Positions 11,987 to 22,424 of a stretch of 64,000 bases of DNA are shown here, piece after piece. The position numbers and the translations under genes were made by a program. The notes beneath the pieces are model-generated. The model was given only the letters and a program-made list of their open reading frames with translations, had not been told where the DNA came from and made no database searches. Numbering within the stretch: the stretch's first letter is position 1; each line of letters begins with the position of its first letter. Source of the DNA: Letharia columbiana (Eukaryota > Ascomycota > Lecanoromycetes > Lecanorales > Parmeliaceae); the NCBI RefSeq assembly GCF_014066305.1, contig NW_023501049.1, positions 457,001 through 521,000 on the forward strand, written 5' to 3'.

Positions 11987-12526
11987 CGGACGGTGGAAGA
12001 CAGAGGTCAATGCTGCGGCCTACACACCCTAATGTCTTGCTCCATTGTCGGCCCTCAGGAGTCGGCCTCTCCGCCGCGATGTGGAAGTCTAGCGGTTGAT
12101 CGAAGTGAAGGAGGTATGATCCGGAGCCTGCTCCGGATGGGACGAAAATATTTACCGACTATCAGCCGAAAATCTTCTATAAAATTACCGAAACTCCTTG
12201 CATGACCTTTTCAACTTTGTAATCGTCAGGGCTGGATGCGACATGCCGCTCCAAGAAGGCAAGTCATGGGTAATCATGTAGCAAGTCCTAAGAGAAGGCA
12301 GGGGCTGCACCCTTCCGCAAGCGTACATTCCACAAACAATGCTGACACTAGTTTAAACGGTTGCAACTCACTCAATCTGCGATGCTCCTCTTCCTGATTC
12401 AGATAGCTGTTCTCCTTGTCATGTCTTTACTTCATGGCTGCTTATGTCCAGGACCGCGTCTCCAAATTCGAGTTCCTCGTTCTTCTTTCCTAGATTCCAT
12501 AGATCCTTCGCTTCACTACTTTGGCC
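11987..12526. promoter_or_regulatory. Divergent intergenic region between lipase and APH-family gene
   Basis: About 540 bp between two outward-facing start codons, so both promoters should lie here. CT-rich tracts occur directly upstream of the plus-strand gene (around 12400-12520). I see no defined factor-binding motif. Confidence 0.5.
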
Positions 12527-14209
12527 ATGGCGTTCCCAGCAGCAGAGGGTCCAGATACAGAGGCTGTCGTTGAGAAGACCTCGCGACAACCACCTTCTGC
12601 TCCAACATGGCATTCGATCAAGCCAGATGGCGTCTCGTCCGAGTTCGTCGACGCCCCTGAGAGACCTCTGAGCGAGACAGAAAACATGACGCCCGGATCA
12701 GAGAAAGCAGATTCTCGCAAATCGAAGAAGTTAAACGAATCGAATGTTTCATTTACTTCTACGATCGAATACGATCAGACGCCTTTCGATCAATACATTC
12801 ATCAAGTCAAGGAGCTGTGTCACCTCTTATGGCCGCCCTTGCCCAAAATTTCACAAGATGTCAAAACTTCCCGCGTCGAGCGTCTACTAGCTAACAATCG
12901 TGTGGCTGGGGTTTTACTGCCAAAAAGGAGTCGCTCCGCACGAGCTCCTGCTCCGCCCAAAGAGTTCCTGATTGAGCGACTACGCGGCGGAGGCTTCAAT
13001 CGAGTCATCGGTATAACCGTCAAGCATTCGCCTGATGAAGAACCTGTGCGCCTCATATTAAGAGTGCCTCGATTTGATGACACTCGGCCCGATCGGGAAG
13101 TCGCTGTACTACATTTCATTCGTCATTATACACAAATACCAGTACCGGAGGTCAAATACGTCGATTTGACCAGCGACAACCCATTGAAGCAGTGTTACGT
13201 CATCCATAATCGCATCCCCGGATGTGACCTTCAGAACAATACCGGTCCTACATTCTATCTCAGTCTGAACCATGAGCAAAAGTGCACGTTTGCGAAAGAG
13301 TTCGCTCTGCTATTGCTCGAGTTACATGATATCGCGCACCCGTTTCCTGGCCTCATAGAAGTTTCGGCGGACAGTGATAACGATCGGAGCTTTACTGTTC
13401 GTCCCTTCGAACTCGAGACGGTTTCTGGCTACGAGCGAGAGCTGGACTTGACCACTAAGCTTCCTTTCTTCCAAGTTCGTCCATTCGTGAAGGATTGGAA
13501 GCGGTCTGAGAATCCGCCTCGCGAACAGTGCACATACTATTTCATGATTGCACAATTTGGTCGGTGGAAAGCTCTGGAGTTGCGTTCCGACCCAGCGACC
13601 ATCAGCTGGTCGAAGAGTTATGACCGCCTTGTCACGATGGCACTTCAGATGGACACTTTTGGCTTCTTGGGTAAAGATGAGAATTGTATATGTCACCTCG
13701 ATCTCTTAGGGGCACCGCGCAACATCATGGTAGACATCAAATCGGACGGCTCTATGAGCATTACCGGCATTCTCGATTGGGACAGCGCGGTTTTTGCGCC
13801 CAGGTTCGCCGGCTGTGCGCCACCTATGTGGCTATGGGCCTGGGATGATATCAAAGAGGACGAAAAACACGCTAATGATACTCCATCGAATCCTGAAGAT
13901 CGAGAGATCAAGAGAATCTTCGAGGAGACAGTCGGAGACTGGTTTCTGTCGTACGCGTACAAGCCGGAATACCGTCTGGCTAGAGAATTGTTTCGATTCG
14001 CAAAATCTGGCATAACATCGAGCACAGAAACGCAAGAGGTTGAGGAGCTTTTGAAGGAGTGGGCCGCGATATACGAATCTAGGGTAGCAGATGCAGAGGA
14101 GGAAGCCACAAACACGGAGGATGCGGCTTCAGAAAAAGCCGCAGAGGGCGAGGTCGACGGTTTAACAGAAAAAGGGCTTCTTAGCGATGAGAGGACTTCT
14201 TTTGTGTGA
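12527..14209 (+). CDS. Aminoglycoside-phosphotransferase-fold (APH) kinase-like protein
   Basis: Intronless, 560 aa, starting at the ATG inside CCATGG. A low-complexity N-terminus is followed by an N-lobe: a Gly-rich strand in FLIERLRGGGFNRVIGI, the conserved RVPRF strand, and EVAVLHFIRHYTQIPVPEV. The C-lobe has the catalytic loop HLDLLGAPRN (His about residue 390, Asp 392, Asn 399) and the metal-binding DWD in ILDWDSAVFAP. The family phosphorylates small molecules. In fungi it is large and mostly uncharacterised, and the name does not imply antibiotic resistance. The tail is acidic and Ala/Glu-rich. A decayed relative lies at 43.0-43.7 kb. Confidence 0.85.
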   Translation: MAFPAAEGPDTEAVVEKTSRQPPSAPTWHSIKPDGVSSEFVDAPERPLSETENMTPGSEKADSRKSKKLNESNVSFTSTIEYDQTPFDQYIHQVKELCHLLWPPLPKISQDVKTSRVERLLANNRVAGVLLPKRSRSARAPAPPKEFLIERLRGGGFNRVIGITVKHSPDEEPVRLILRVPRFDDTRPDREVAVLHFIRHYTQIPVPEVKYVDLTSDNPLKQCYVIHNRIPGCDLQNNTGPTFYLSLNHEQKCTFAKEFALLLLELHDIAHPFPGLIEVSADSDNDRSFTVRPFELETVSGYERELDLTTKLPFFQVRPFVKDWKRSENPPREQCTYYFMIAQFGRWKALELRSDPATISWSKSYDRLVTMALQMDTFGFLGKDENCICHLDLLGAPRNIMVDIKSDGSMSITGILDWDSAVFAPRFAGCAPPMWLWAWDDIKEDEKHANDTPSNPEDREIKRIFEETVGDWFLSYAYKPEYRLARELFRFAKSGITSSTETQEVEELLKEWAAIYESRVADAEEEATNTEDAASEKAAEGEVDGLTEKGLLSDERTSFV

Positions 14210-14693
14210 GCGTCGGAGAGATCTACGTGCTTAGCTTGCTCATCTAAATTGTCTCCTTTTCCCAAACATTCTGCAGACGGCTCATTGAAGATCAGAGGCA
14301 CGTCAATAAAGCTGGCGTACGTACTCGTTTCCTTTGATATGCTGTTCCGCACAGCGTCTGATCCTTGCCAATGAACCATTTGCTCGTGAAGCTTCCCGCA
14401 AACGGCTATATCCATGCAAACAGTGCTGCACTTTGATTGTTCTTCGCTCTTTATTGGGTCTTCTTTGACGTGGGAAACGATGTAGTATTTTGAGGCCTCC
14501 TTTCCTTCGTGCCCAGACGTTCGACTCCTGCATAGTCTATACTCGCCTCTATTCCTCACGATCTGCCCCTAACACGCTGTCCATTGAAGGACATTGATCA
14601 TCGTCCTCGTTCCACTGTTCGTCCCCAACTGCTACCCTCTCTTTCCATCCAGTACACCCCAATTGGAGTTCCAAGCTCTTCCACTCATACACT
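14210..14693. other. Intergenic, no supported gene
   Basis: About 480 bp between two plus-strand genes. A long minus-strand frame (14559-13693) mostly overlaps the APH coding sequence and has no motif support. CT-rich leader-like sequence occurs near 14600-14690. Confidence 0.5.
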
Positions 14694-15038
14694 ATGCCGA
14701 GCCTAGCCAAGACCACAACCAAGCATCATTGCCCCAAAAAAGGCAGAGGCCAAGGCAACTGCCGGCCAGGCAAGGGATACTGTCTGGAACACCAAATGAA
14801 ATGCCCACTCGGGCACAAAAAGGCGTACCTCAAAACAGAGCCATGTCCGCAATGCGACGGTGATACTACCGTAAGTTCTACGGCGGCTCGACATGGTTGG
14901 AAATATCCGCTGATCGATTTTCTCTAGCACGATGATAGAAGAGAAGCCCAGACGTATTCTCAGCGGAGAGTCGCCGAAGTCGCGAACACCTCTCGCATGA
15001 CAGACAAGGCGAAAGGCAAACGAGGTAAATACGTATGA
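14694..15038 (+). CDS. Small Cys-rich, probably zinc-binding, hypothetical protein
   Basis: Exons 14694-14870 and 14928-15038 (95 aa) with a clean GTAAGT donor and CTCTAG acceptor and no phase shift. The first exon is Lys/Gly-rich and carries six Cys plus several His: HHCPKK, GNCRPGKGYC, LEHQMKCPLGH and EPCPQCDGD. The CPxCDGD and Cx5C spacings suggest zinc co-ordination. The second exon is basic and helical (RREAQTYSQRR). I do not recognise a named family. The splice-consistent frame and Cys clustering favour a real gene. Confidence 0.65.
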
Positions 15039-15825
15039 GTCTCTGGGAGCGTTTGGCCGAGGGAGCCATCGAAGCACGGCCTCTCAACCTCCGACTGAAT
15101 GGTCTGTAAGACAAAAAGTCGTCAGACCACGAGTACCTGCACAGGCTGCACATGTTTCGCGTCGGAGTTTTGTCTGTATGGCTTTTTTGCGTTGTTGGAT
15201 ACGGAGTTTACGGCATTTTGGAACGGATTTGTTGCTTTATTGCCTTTGAATGTTGGAGTATTTTTGGTCTATACTGTTCGCAGGATGTCATCGTCTGTCA
15301 GTAATGCCCGTCACGAGTTTTGGAACAATCTTTCTTGCTTTTTGAGCTCGTTCTGTCAACTATTCCTTTGAACTTGATGGCGTCGTGGATGTGCCTGTCA
15401 AGATTATACGATCTTTTTAGCAAGTGTGCTCTCGAAGCTATGCTTGACGACGAGTGAATATTTTTTGTGGAGGAAAAAGTGGACCGAGTGAGAAATACTG
15501 ACGATGGCCGCTGTTAAATCGGAAACAAGTAAAACTGCTGCCACAAAAGGTTGAGGTGCGCTTCGGATCTGGCTAGTAATGGATGATGCTATGGGGGGAG
15601 CTGCGCGAATCGCGTAAGTGCTTATCGATTGACAGTATTAAGGTGATGGGAATCCATGGCTTGGTATGATCGAGGGTGATGCTGAGGTAGTGTTTAAACC
15701 TCGATATACTTGCTTGAGCTGGGCTATTCTCAGTCTTCTCGGCGCGAGATGCTTGAACAGAGATATCGGGATCTTCTTCTGCTAGATCTGCATGCTTAAA
15801 TATCAGAACCATAGCAAACAGACGA
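15039..15825. other. Intergenic, 3' flanks of convergent genes
   Basis: About 790 bp between a plus-strand and a minus-strand gene. T-rich and AT-rich segments near 15170-15260 and 15440-15490. No supported gene. Confidence 0.5.
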
Positions 15826-16806
15826 TTAAAATACATTTTTCAAGTCATTAATCCCCTTACTAATGACACCACCCACACCACCATCACCTCCTCCTCCTCC
15901 TCCTTTAATGGGACCACCCAACCCATTCAGCGCGTCCTGCGCCGCAAAAACATTTCCCCTATCAAAGTTATCCACCAATACTCCCACCGGCGCCCGTCCA
16001 TACAACCCTTCACAAATCCCCACCTGCGCCCCAATACTTCCCACTCCCGTGGCCGCATTAGTCGTATCATCCGCGCTATCATCCGGTATATCAACGCTCC
16101 CAATGCTTAAGTCCAGGAAATGATTCACGATATACATTCGCCCGTCAGCGGTAGCACCCTTCGGGCGGTCAAGAGTGCATTCGGCAAACTTCGGGTCTGT
16201 GACGTCGAAGGGAGTCTCGAAGAAGTAGGTGAACTCGTCGAGGATGTAGTATACCGAGGGCGCGGCGCCGGTGTCGAGGAAGGCAATGAGGCGGGTGTTG
16301 TTACCGATCAGTTCGTTGAGGGTTGGCCAGGCGGAGAGGTCGAGAGGGGAAGTGGGCGGCGTGTAAGTGTATCTCTTGAGGTTGCTGATTGTGAATGCTG
16401 TATCGAATAGACTTATGTTGACGTTGTCCCCGTTCGTGAGGAGGAGTGTGACGACCTCGTTTGGGTTAGCGTCGAGCCATATTTTGAGGTCCGTGAGATA
16501 GTCGGAGAGGGGGCCGGCATCCTTTTCCATGCAGGTGGTGTGGCAGAGATTCAGACTCCCAGAGCCATCTAGGTGGGACTGGGCTTGGAGAAAGCGAATA
16601 CCGGCGTCGAGTTGCGCTGTAATGTTCACATCTTGGTTGTCTGTGGGCATGGTGCCGACGAAGGCTGAATCATGGGTGCCGATCTGGGTTATGTTTGAGT
16701 ATTGGCGAGAGCACAGCTCCGCATGGCCGTTGCACAGCGCCTGCGCGTATGCAGAGAGAGGGAACAGGCTGAAGATAAAGCTAATGGGACTAAGAGGATA
16801 GCGCAT
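15826..16806 (-). CDS. Secreted PLC-like phosphodiesterase (TIM-barrel)
   Basis: Intronless, 326 aa. A signal peptide (MRYPLSPISFIFSLFPLSAYA) precedes a Cys-containing mature start. ITQIGTHDSAFVG carries the first catalytic-type His of the PI-PLC-X fold, LDAGIRFLQAQ the Gly-Ile-Arg strand, and LNLCHTTC the second His region. NPNEVVTLLLTN follows, and later LIAFLDTGA and VGVLVDNFDRGN. These are hallmarks of the fungal PLC-like phosphodiesterase superfamily found in secretomes. It has no obvious X-Y arrangement or C2 domain as in eukaryotic PI-PLC, and its substrate cannot be deduced. The C-terminus ends in a Gly-rich stretch (GGGGGGDGGVGG), possibly a linker or surface tail. Confidence 0.85.
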   Translation of the reverse strand: MRYPLSPISFIFSLFPLSAYAQALCNGHAELCSRQYSNITQIGTHDSAFVGTMPTDNQDVNITAQLDAGIRFLQAQSHLDGSGSLNLCHTTCMEKDAGPLSDYLTDLKIWLDANPNEVVTLLLTNGDNVNISLFDTAFTISNLKRYTYTPPTSPLDLSAWPTLNELIGNNTRLIAFLDTGAAPSVYYILDEFTYFFETPFDVTDPKFAECTLDRPKGATADGRMYIVNHFLDLSIGSVDIPDDSADDTTNAATGVGSIGAQVGICEGLYGRAPVGVLVDNFDRGNVFAAQDALNGLGGPIKGGGGGGDGGVGGVISKGINDLKNVF

Positions 16807-17504
16807 TTTGAAGAAGAAGAGAAGGGAGAATGGAAAATGATGGGGGTTTTCTGAACAGAACGCAAATATAAAGAGAGAGATTGTCTCTTACCACAAGCTT
16901 TACATCGCAACAATAACACGTGCGCCACCCGTCTTTGTAGTGGGCGCATCGCAGACGAATAGCGAAAGATATGACCAATAGCTTTCCAATTGACGAACGA
17001 TACCCGTCGTTGTTCCCCAGTATAGCATCACCGTATCTGGAGTCTCTCTGTTTATAGGTGTCTATTGGATGACATCCATTGAATATATTCGGGACAAGGG
17101 GTTGGCATGTCTTAAAAGGAAGACTTGAGAGGCGAGGCAGTCATACTGGTGGTCTTTTGATTCGGGTTGGCGTCAAGTGAAACACTAAGGGCAACGATGC
17201 AGGTTGGATGCTCGGATGATGCAGCACTGCAGATCAGCGCGCTTATTCTATTGGGTCCTGACCAGTGACCTGAACGGCGAACGCAGCTAAACTCGCTTAG
17301 CCGCCCATGCAATTTCACTTGTCGCTACATTCGAGGCCGTATATTGCGATGTACGAGATCGCCATAAGAACTAGCTGTCAACAGTACAACCCCACGGCCG
17401 CTCGGCCGAGAGCTTGGACGTCAAGTGGCATGTCAGTAGTATTGGTCCTATAAGAGTCGCCTTCCTCTCAGAATATTCAATAATAGACTCCGCAAATTGC
17501 AGCC
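16807..17504. promoter_or_regulatory. Divergent intergenic region, PLC-like gene and GNAT gene
   Basis: About 700 bp between outward-facing starts. No coding potential seen. The promoters of both genes should be here; no specific element recognised. Confidence 0.5.
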
Positions 17505-18380
17505 ATGTCTGACTTCGCCCTCTCTCCTGCTACCCTTCCTGATCTACCTGGCATCGCCAAGGTCTCCACAGCCGCCATGATCGAAAGCCGGCACACAATG
17601 TCCTACTGGATGTTTCCGCCGGACAACGAGAACGCGATCTACGAATGGCGGCTAAACGGTATAACAAATACGTTCAACAATATTTCATACTGTATCTACA
17701 CCAAACTCGTCGATACTAAGGTGGGCAAAATCGTAGCATTCGCGCTGTGGGAGGCGCCTCACCCACCCGAGACGGAGGAGGAGAAAGCCAAGAAAGAGCA
17801 AGAGAAGAAAGAGAACGGTGACAAAGATGACAAGCTGCCGAAAGGTACCAAAGCTCAACTTTTGCACGACTTCGATGCCGAGACCCGTACGTTTTACTTT
17901 CCAAGGCAATTTTTCCCCATTCATGCTGTTCTATGAGTCGTCGGACATGTCTCAAGGGTTCTCTGCTCCTAAGACATGTCTTGCGAGCCAAACTTGCTCC
18001 TGAAAGTAATGCTGACTCCAAAATCTCCAAGAGAGGATGAGGGCGAAATATGTCGACAGGGAGAAAGACTACAGTGAGTGGCATTTTCTAAGTCTCTGGA
18101 ATCAGACAAGATGACTGTATATGCTCAAGTCTTGAGAGCTATTGCTACTCTCCCAGAATACCAAGGCAAAGGCTGCGCATCAAAATTGCTTCAATCCGGG
18201 CTAAAGAAGATCGACGCCGAAGGCGCCAAGACTTGGCTTGAGGCAACCCCACAAGGGCAATCCTTGTACGCAAAATTTGGCTGGAAAGTTGTCGATGAGA
18301 TCATTTTTGATCTCGAGAAATATGGCTGTGGTGAATGGGTGCAAAGAACCACGGTCATGAACAGGAAAGCGCAAATGTAG
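17505..18380 (+). CDS. GNAT-family N-acetyltransferase
   Basis: Proposed exons 17505-17886, 18032-18073 and 18130-18380 (224 aa). The N-terminal half (PATLPDLPGIAKVSTAAM, SYWMFPP) is a typical substrate-side region of fungal GNATs, then a strand KVGKIVAFALWEAP and a Lys/Glu-rich loop. The acetyl-CoA loop motif is in the last exon: RAIATLPEYQGKGCASKLL (consensus R/Q-x-x-G-x-G/A), followed by TWLEATPQG and LYAKFGWKVVDE. Family members acetylate small amines or protein termini; the substrate is unknown. The middle is uncertain. The 145-bp first intron is long for this window and may hide one more small exon. The 56-bp second intron is well supported because it joins DYI to LRAIATL. Confidence 0.8.
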
Positions 18381-21300
18381 TGGGTCAAAGCCACGAAATG
18401 ATTCTTCTCACGTTCTTATTTTCGTCTTGTTGTACAGCGCAAGCTCTGTCAATCCATGAGAAAGGCTGAGATTCAAGCTTTGAGCTTTCACAGTTCAGAT
18501 AGATCGGTGTGCAGCCGTGACCGTTATGAGAGTCAAGAGTCATTTTATTGGGTGAAATCATGGCTCAATTCAGGCGAGCAAATGGCTTGAGTAAGCCTTG
18601 CCAATCGGTCTCCTGGCGCGCGATCACATGGGACATGGGATCGTCGTACATCCCCGATTTTATGAAAAACTTTTTTGAGCAATTTTGAGTACTTCGTCCG
18701 AGCACGCAAGGTAGAAGCCAAGGCTTCCGATTAACAAACAGGTATTGCGGCTTTCTCTGTTCCCGCCTGTTTCATTTGTTCCCCAACATATTTGATTCTT
18801 GGACTTCTCCCTTTCTGTCTGTCGCTTCAGGAAGTATAAAGGTAAGGGCTCTAGCTATCTGATTTGAAGCCGGCTACAGTGAAGTGAAAGGGTATGATAG
18901 TTACTTGTTATCGTGACGAAGATTCTAGGGATGGAGGTTCAGAAGATTAGCTGTCATCCGAATACGGTGTCTCGAGTCTCGAAGCACAAATGAGAAGATG
19001 GAAAAAGCAGATGTGGCCACCGTCTGATTCCAAGCTCTCATGGAGGAAGCAAGCTTGGAAACATCAGTAATGGCACCTTGATCTTGGCTGGCAAAGATGG
19101 CCAGCTGTCGGGAACTCGAGACAGCTGGGGGTTCTTCCTATCAAATAAGAATGCAGCCGACTAAAAATAGCACGATTGCGCTGATCAAGTACCGCGCAAA
19201 CCATTTGGGCTGGAGATCGGGACGGACGTACCTAGATTTTATGTGACAAAACCGGCCAAGTCGTCATATCCGAGGGCAGGCTGGTAGTAAGCATTCATAA
19301 AGATGGGGATCTAGAGGGCAGCGTTCCGATGACACGAGGCAACCGGTATAACCCCATCCCAACCAGACTTTCTGTTCGGCAGTTAGCTGAGTTGATATTA
19401 ACCAGAACAAGGCAAAGAAATATGCGGAACCAGCCATCAATTCTGAATCATCCAAGGTCTCTATAAGGGGATTCAGAGAAACACCAACCTATGTGCTGCT
19501 TGATAGAGCACAGAAATGTCATCAGGATCGCGCAACAAACAGAACGTTCGAAGGTGCAAAGCCTACCAGAGTGTGTGTCCCAAGCCCCCCATCAACGATG
19601 GCTGACCTTGCATGACAGGGCACCGTGTGATCCAACCACTCTCAGAGGACATTGCGGCAGTCTAGCGGAATAAGTTGTTCAATTCTTCATGCTAGTATTC
19701 AGTATTCGAAGCGGGTGGCTGTCGAGGGTTTCTGGGAAGGTCACAGAGGGTTGTCAGCCAGTGCAATACACAATGGTGTATCTGATAGCTGAGGAGATAG
19801 AGGGCGGCATGATCGTCAGATACACAGCCGAATGGCCAATGGCCGAGAGCAAAGAGGGAAGGTGAATGTCAAGCCCGACACCTTGCAGGTCCCTAATTTT
19901 GCAAGTTACCAAAGCGGTAGGGATGCTGCGACTGGTGGGCATCAGGGCTTGCTTGATATTGGGCCCGGTGGGCACGAATGAATATATGAGGAAGATGGCT
20001 GTTGTCGTGAGACGTTGAGGAGCAGAAGCCGTGCCTGCAATACTTCTCTGTGTGAAGCATCGGGAGGAAGACAGAGTCGCGAAAGAGAGGACTGTGATGA
20101 CAAACAAGGACAGAGGGCAAGGGAGGCCGACGTGCCTGATTCCTGCGCAAGCTTTGGTATACTAAACGCTTCCGCCAGTCATTCATGTTGTGGTCTCCTG
20201 ATACCTCCTCGCAATTGCTGCGAGGGCATTGAGGAATGCCTGTCTGGTGTATGCTGAGTCCTGGACGCGAGGCATTTTTCGAGCATTGGCTGGTGCTCGC
20301 AGAGGGCTCTTGAAGGAGGCAGCAGACTTGCTAAGGAGAAGAGAGGAAGACACAAGAGCTGCTGCAGTCGAGAAAGGAGAAGACAACGGACTTGGTCACT
20401 AGACGCGTGGAGGTGTAGAGGGTCAGAGGGCTGCTGTTTGTTGTGTGTGAAGGAATTTGAAAAGGGATCAAAGGTAAGCAAGCTGTTATGGGAGGCACGA
20501 GCTACGTTCTATGCTAATTTTCCATTCCCCTTGGCATTGTTGAGAGCCAGACCTAAGACGGCAGTCGCGACCTGATCCTGGTATGTGGATTTCTATGCTG
20601 ATGCCTTTTGTCTACATGAAATGCTACTTTGTAGAATGATCGCTACGAACTGTACTACTGTCACCTGCCAATTTGGAACGAGGAAACTTTTGAAGATAAA
20701 AGGGAACACTCTCTACGAGGAAGCAGGAGCTCTTACCCCTTTTCCCGGCCACTACTTGGCGAAAAGCATATCATATCTGATGCAGAACCTAGAACATCCG
20801 CCTGCAAGTTTAAGGCAGACTTGAAGCTCCTAGAAAGTGCCTCCAGCCATCGCCTCTATTCACCTCTTTCAAGGTGCGAGATATAGACCAGCTTTGGGTC
20901 GAGTAGCTGTGTGGCTACGTGGTTGGACTCGAAATCAATGAGAATTCTTATTGACTCATTGGCCTCGAAGATGCTAATTTCGGGTTCTTAGAACCATCAA
21001 AATCGTCGGTAGAGATAAGTGTGCTCATATGACTCCCCGGAATGAACAAATGCGGAACTGCAGCATTTGGTTTTTGTATAAAAGTGTGCCTTGCCCGTTT
21101 CAGGTCTTGACATTAGCAGCTTAAGGCATTCACAAAGTCCATACTTCTCCCCTCAGGTCCTCATCAAGGACAGGCATTGAAGGGCGTCTCCACGGCTCTG
21201 ACTCCACTACAGAAGACTACGGAACTTACGTCGTCTGAACCTTGTATCACCAGAGAAATCGAATTTACAAATAGACCAAATACAGGAGGTTTCAACATGC

Positions 21301-22424
21301 ATGTTGCGGGTCAATTTCCAACTCGAGCCCTAGTCTATGAAAACGCATGGACGCCCTTCTCCCAATTAAAATCGGTCTGGTTTCAGCTTGCTCCATTCAC
21401 ATGCATCTACGAATTTGCATCTGTCTCGCACCTCAAATTGATGTCTAGCAGCCTCGGATTCGCTCAGATTTGGAAGGCCATGCTCTGAAACCCTCGAGCA
21501 CCAAGGATTTGCAACCCCCATTTCCCAGCCGTCGGGCTTTTTTCGGAGCGGTATATCTGAATCACAAAATCCACGAGGTCGACTCCAATGCTAATTCGCA
21601 CTGAAGAAGGTCTGTGAGGTATTGTGTTATCCTTGGGTCGCCGGTTCGGTCCCGGCTCGAAGGAATTAATTTCCTAAATCCCATTGTTGATTTGTCGTCT
21701 GATGACTGCGTGAAAGAGGTCTAACTCATCGTTATCACAAACTTGCCCGTTTGGCTTCGTTGGATTTACAAAGAAGAACAGTAGTACCGCATAGGCTTAT
21801 AGTTGGATTGAAGCTGCAACTGGATCTTAAGCCAATCCATTTATGCTTTCAAGTGAAGGGAAGCATGCCTTGGTGGTTTCCACATACAATATTCAGGAGT
21901 CAGGGAGTGGAAGGAGATGATAATGAGTAGAATACTAGAAATAACGAGGATATGGCGATACGTGGGTCACCTATAGCCCTAACCCTGGGTCTAATCCAAA
22001 CATACATACCTTAGGCGCCTTCTCCGTCAGAGCCTCCACGCCTACTTTTGCTTGCTCAATGGCCTGATGCTCTATGACTATCGGCAACCCCCGATTTAAG
22101 CGTAGATCCAATTGGCTCTTGGACAGATACAGATACTCTTCCCCCTCCGTCGAGATACAGATGTTGCGAGGCAAGATCTATAACATGTGTGTTCTGAAGT
22201 TTGGAGACCCTACGATACTCTGTACTATGGGACAAGCTGTGTTTGTCTGCCTGTGCCAAGTGCTTCTTGTCATCACTACTTAGTCTGATGGGCCAGATCC
22301 GCTCAGAGACCATCAACCCCACCTGAGATGTTCTGCATGCATACACGCGCTGCCGTTGCCTTGCGATAGACATCATATTCAGCCGCACCATACGATTCGC
22401 ACACTGAATGCTGCGTAGATCTGG
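18381..22424. other. About 4 kb gene-poor stretch
   Basis: I found no frame with recognisable content or splice-consistent exons. Two minus-strand frames (20107-19754 and 20386-20183) look faintly protein-like (Ser/Ala-rich, hydrophobic starts), but the second has no upstream ATG and neither matches a family I know. A tRNA-like 3' half lies at 21625-21664. Nothing suggests a recent transposon: no terminal repeats or transposase motifs were seen. Confidence 0.45.
21625..21664 (+). other. tRNA 3'-half-like relic (T arm plus acceptor strand)
   Basis: Bases 21640-21656 fold as a five-pair T stem (GCCGG with CCGGC) around the seven-base loop TTCGGTC. An acceptor-like strand TCGAAGG plus A follows. 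The loop deviates from TTCGAxT, so box B is degenerate, and no matching 5' acceptor strand (CCTTCGA) or D arm was found upstream. This is at best a decayed or truncated tRNA copy. Confidence 0.3.

Noticed and set aside
12527..14209. Antibiotic resistance gene interpretation of the APH-family protein
   Set aside because: The fold name is historical. Fungal members are numerous and chromosomal, and nothing in the sequence indicates an aminoglycoside substrate.
13693..14559. Long minus-strand open frame (288 codons)
   Set aside because: It lies mostly antisense to the APH-family coding sequence, which has conserved catalytic motifs. No ATG or motif support of its own.
20183..20386. Ser/Ala-rich minus-strand frame in the gene-poor interval
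   Set aside because: It begins at TTG with a stop shortly upstream and no ATG before the middle, no splice evidence and no family match.
21974..21984. CCCTAACCCT, telomere-like
   Set aside because: Only about one and a half units of the telomeric repeat, within chance expectation; not a telomere or an interstitial array.
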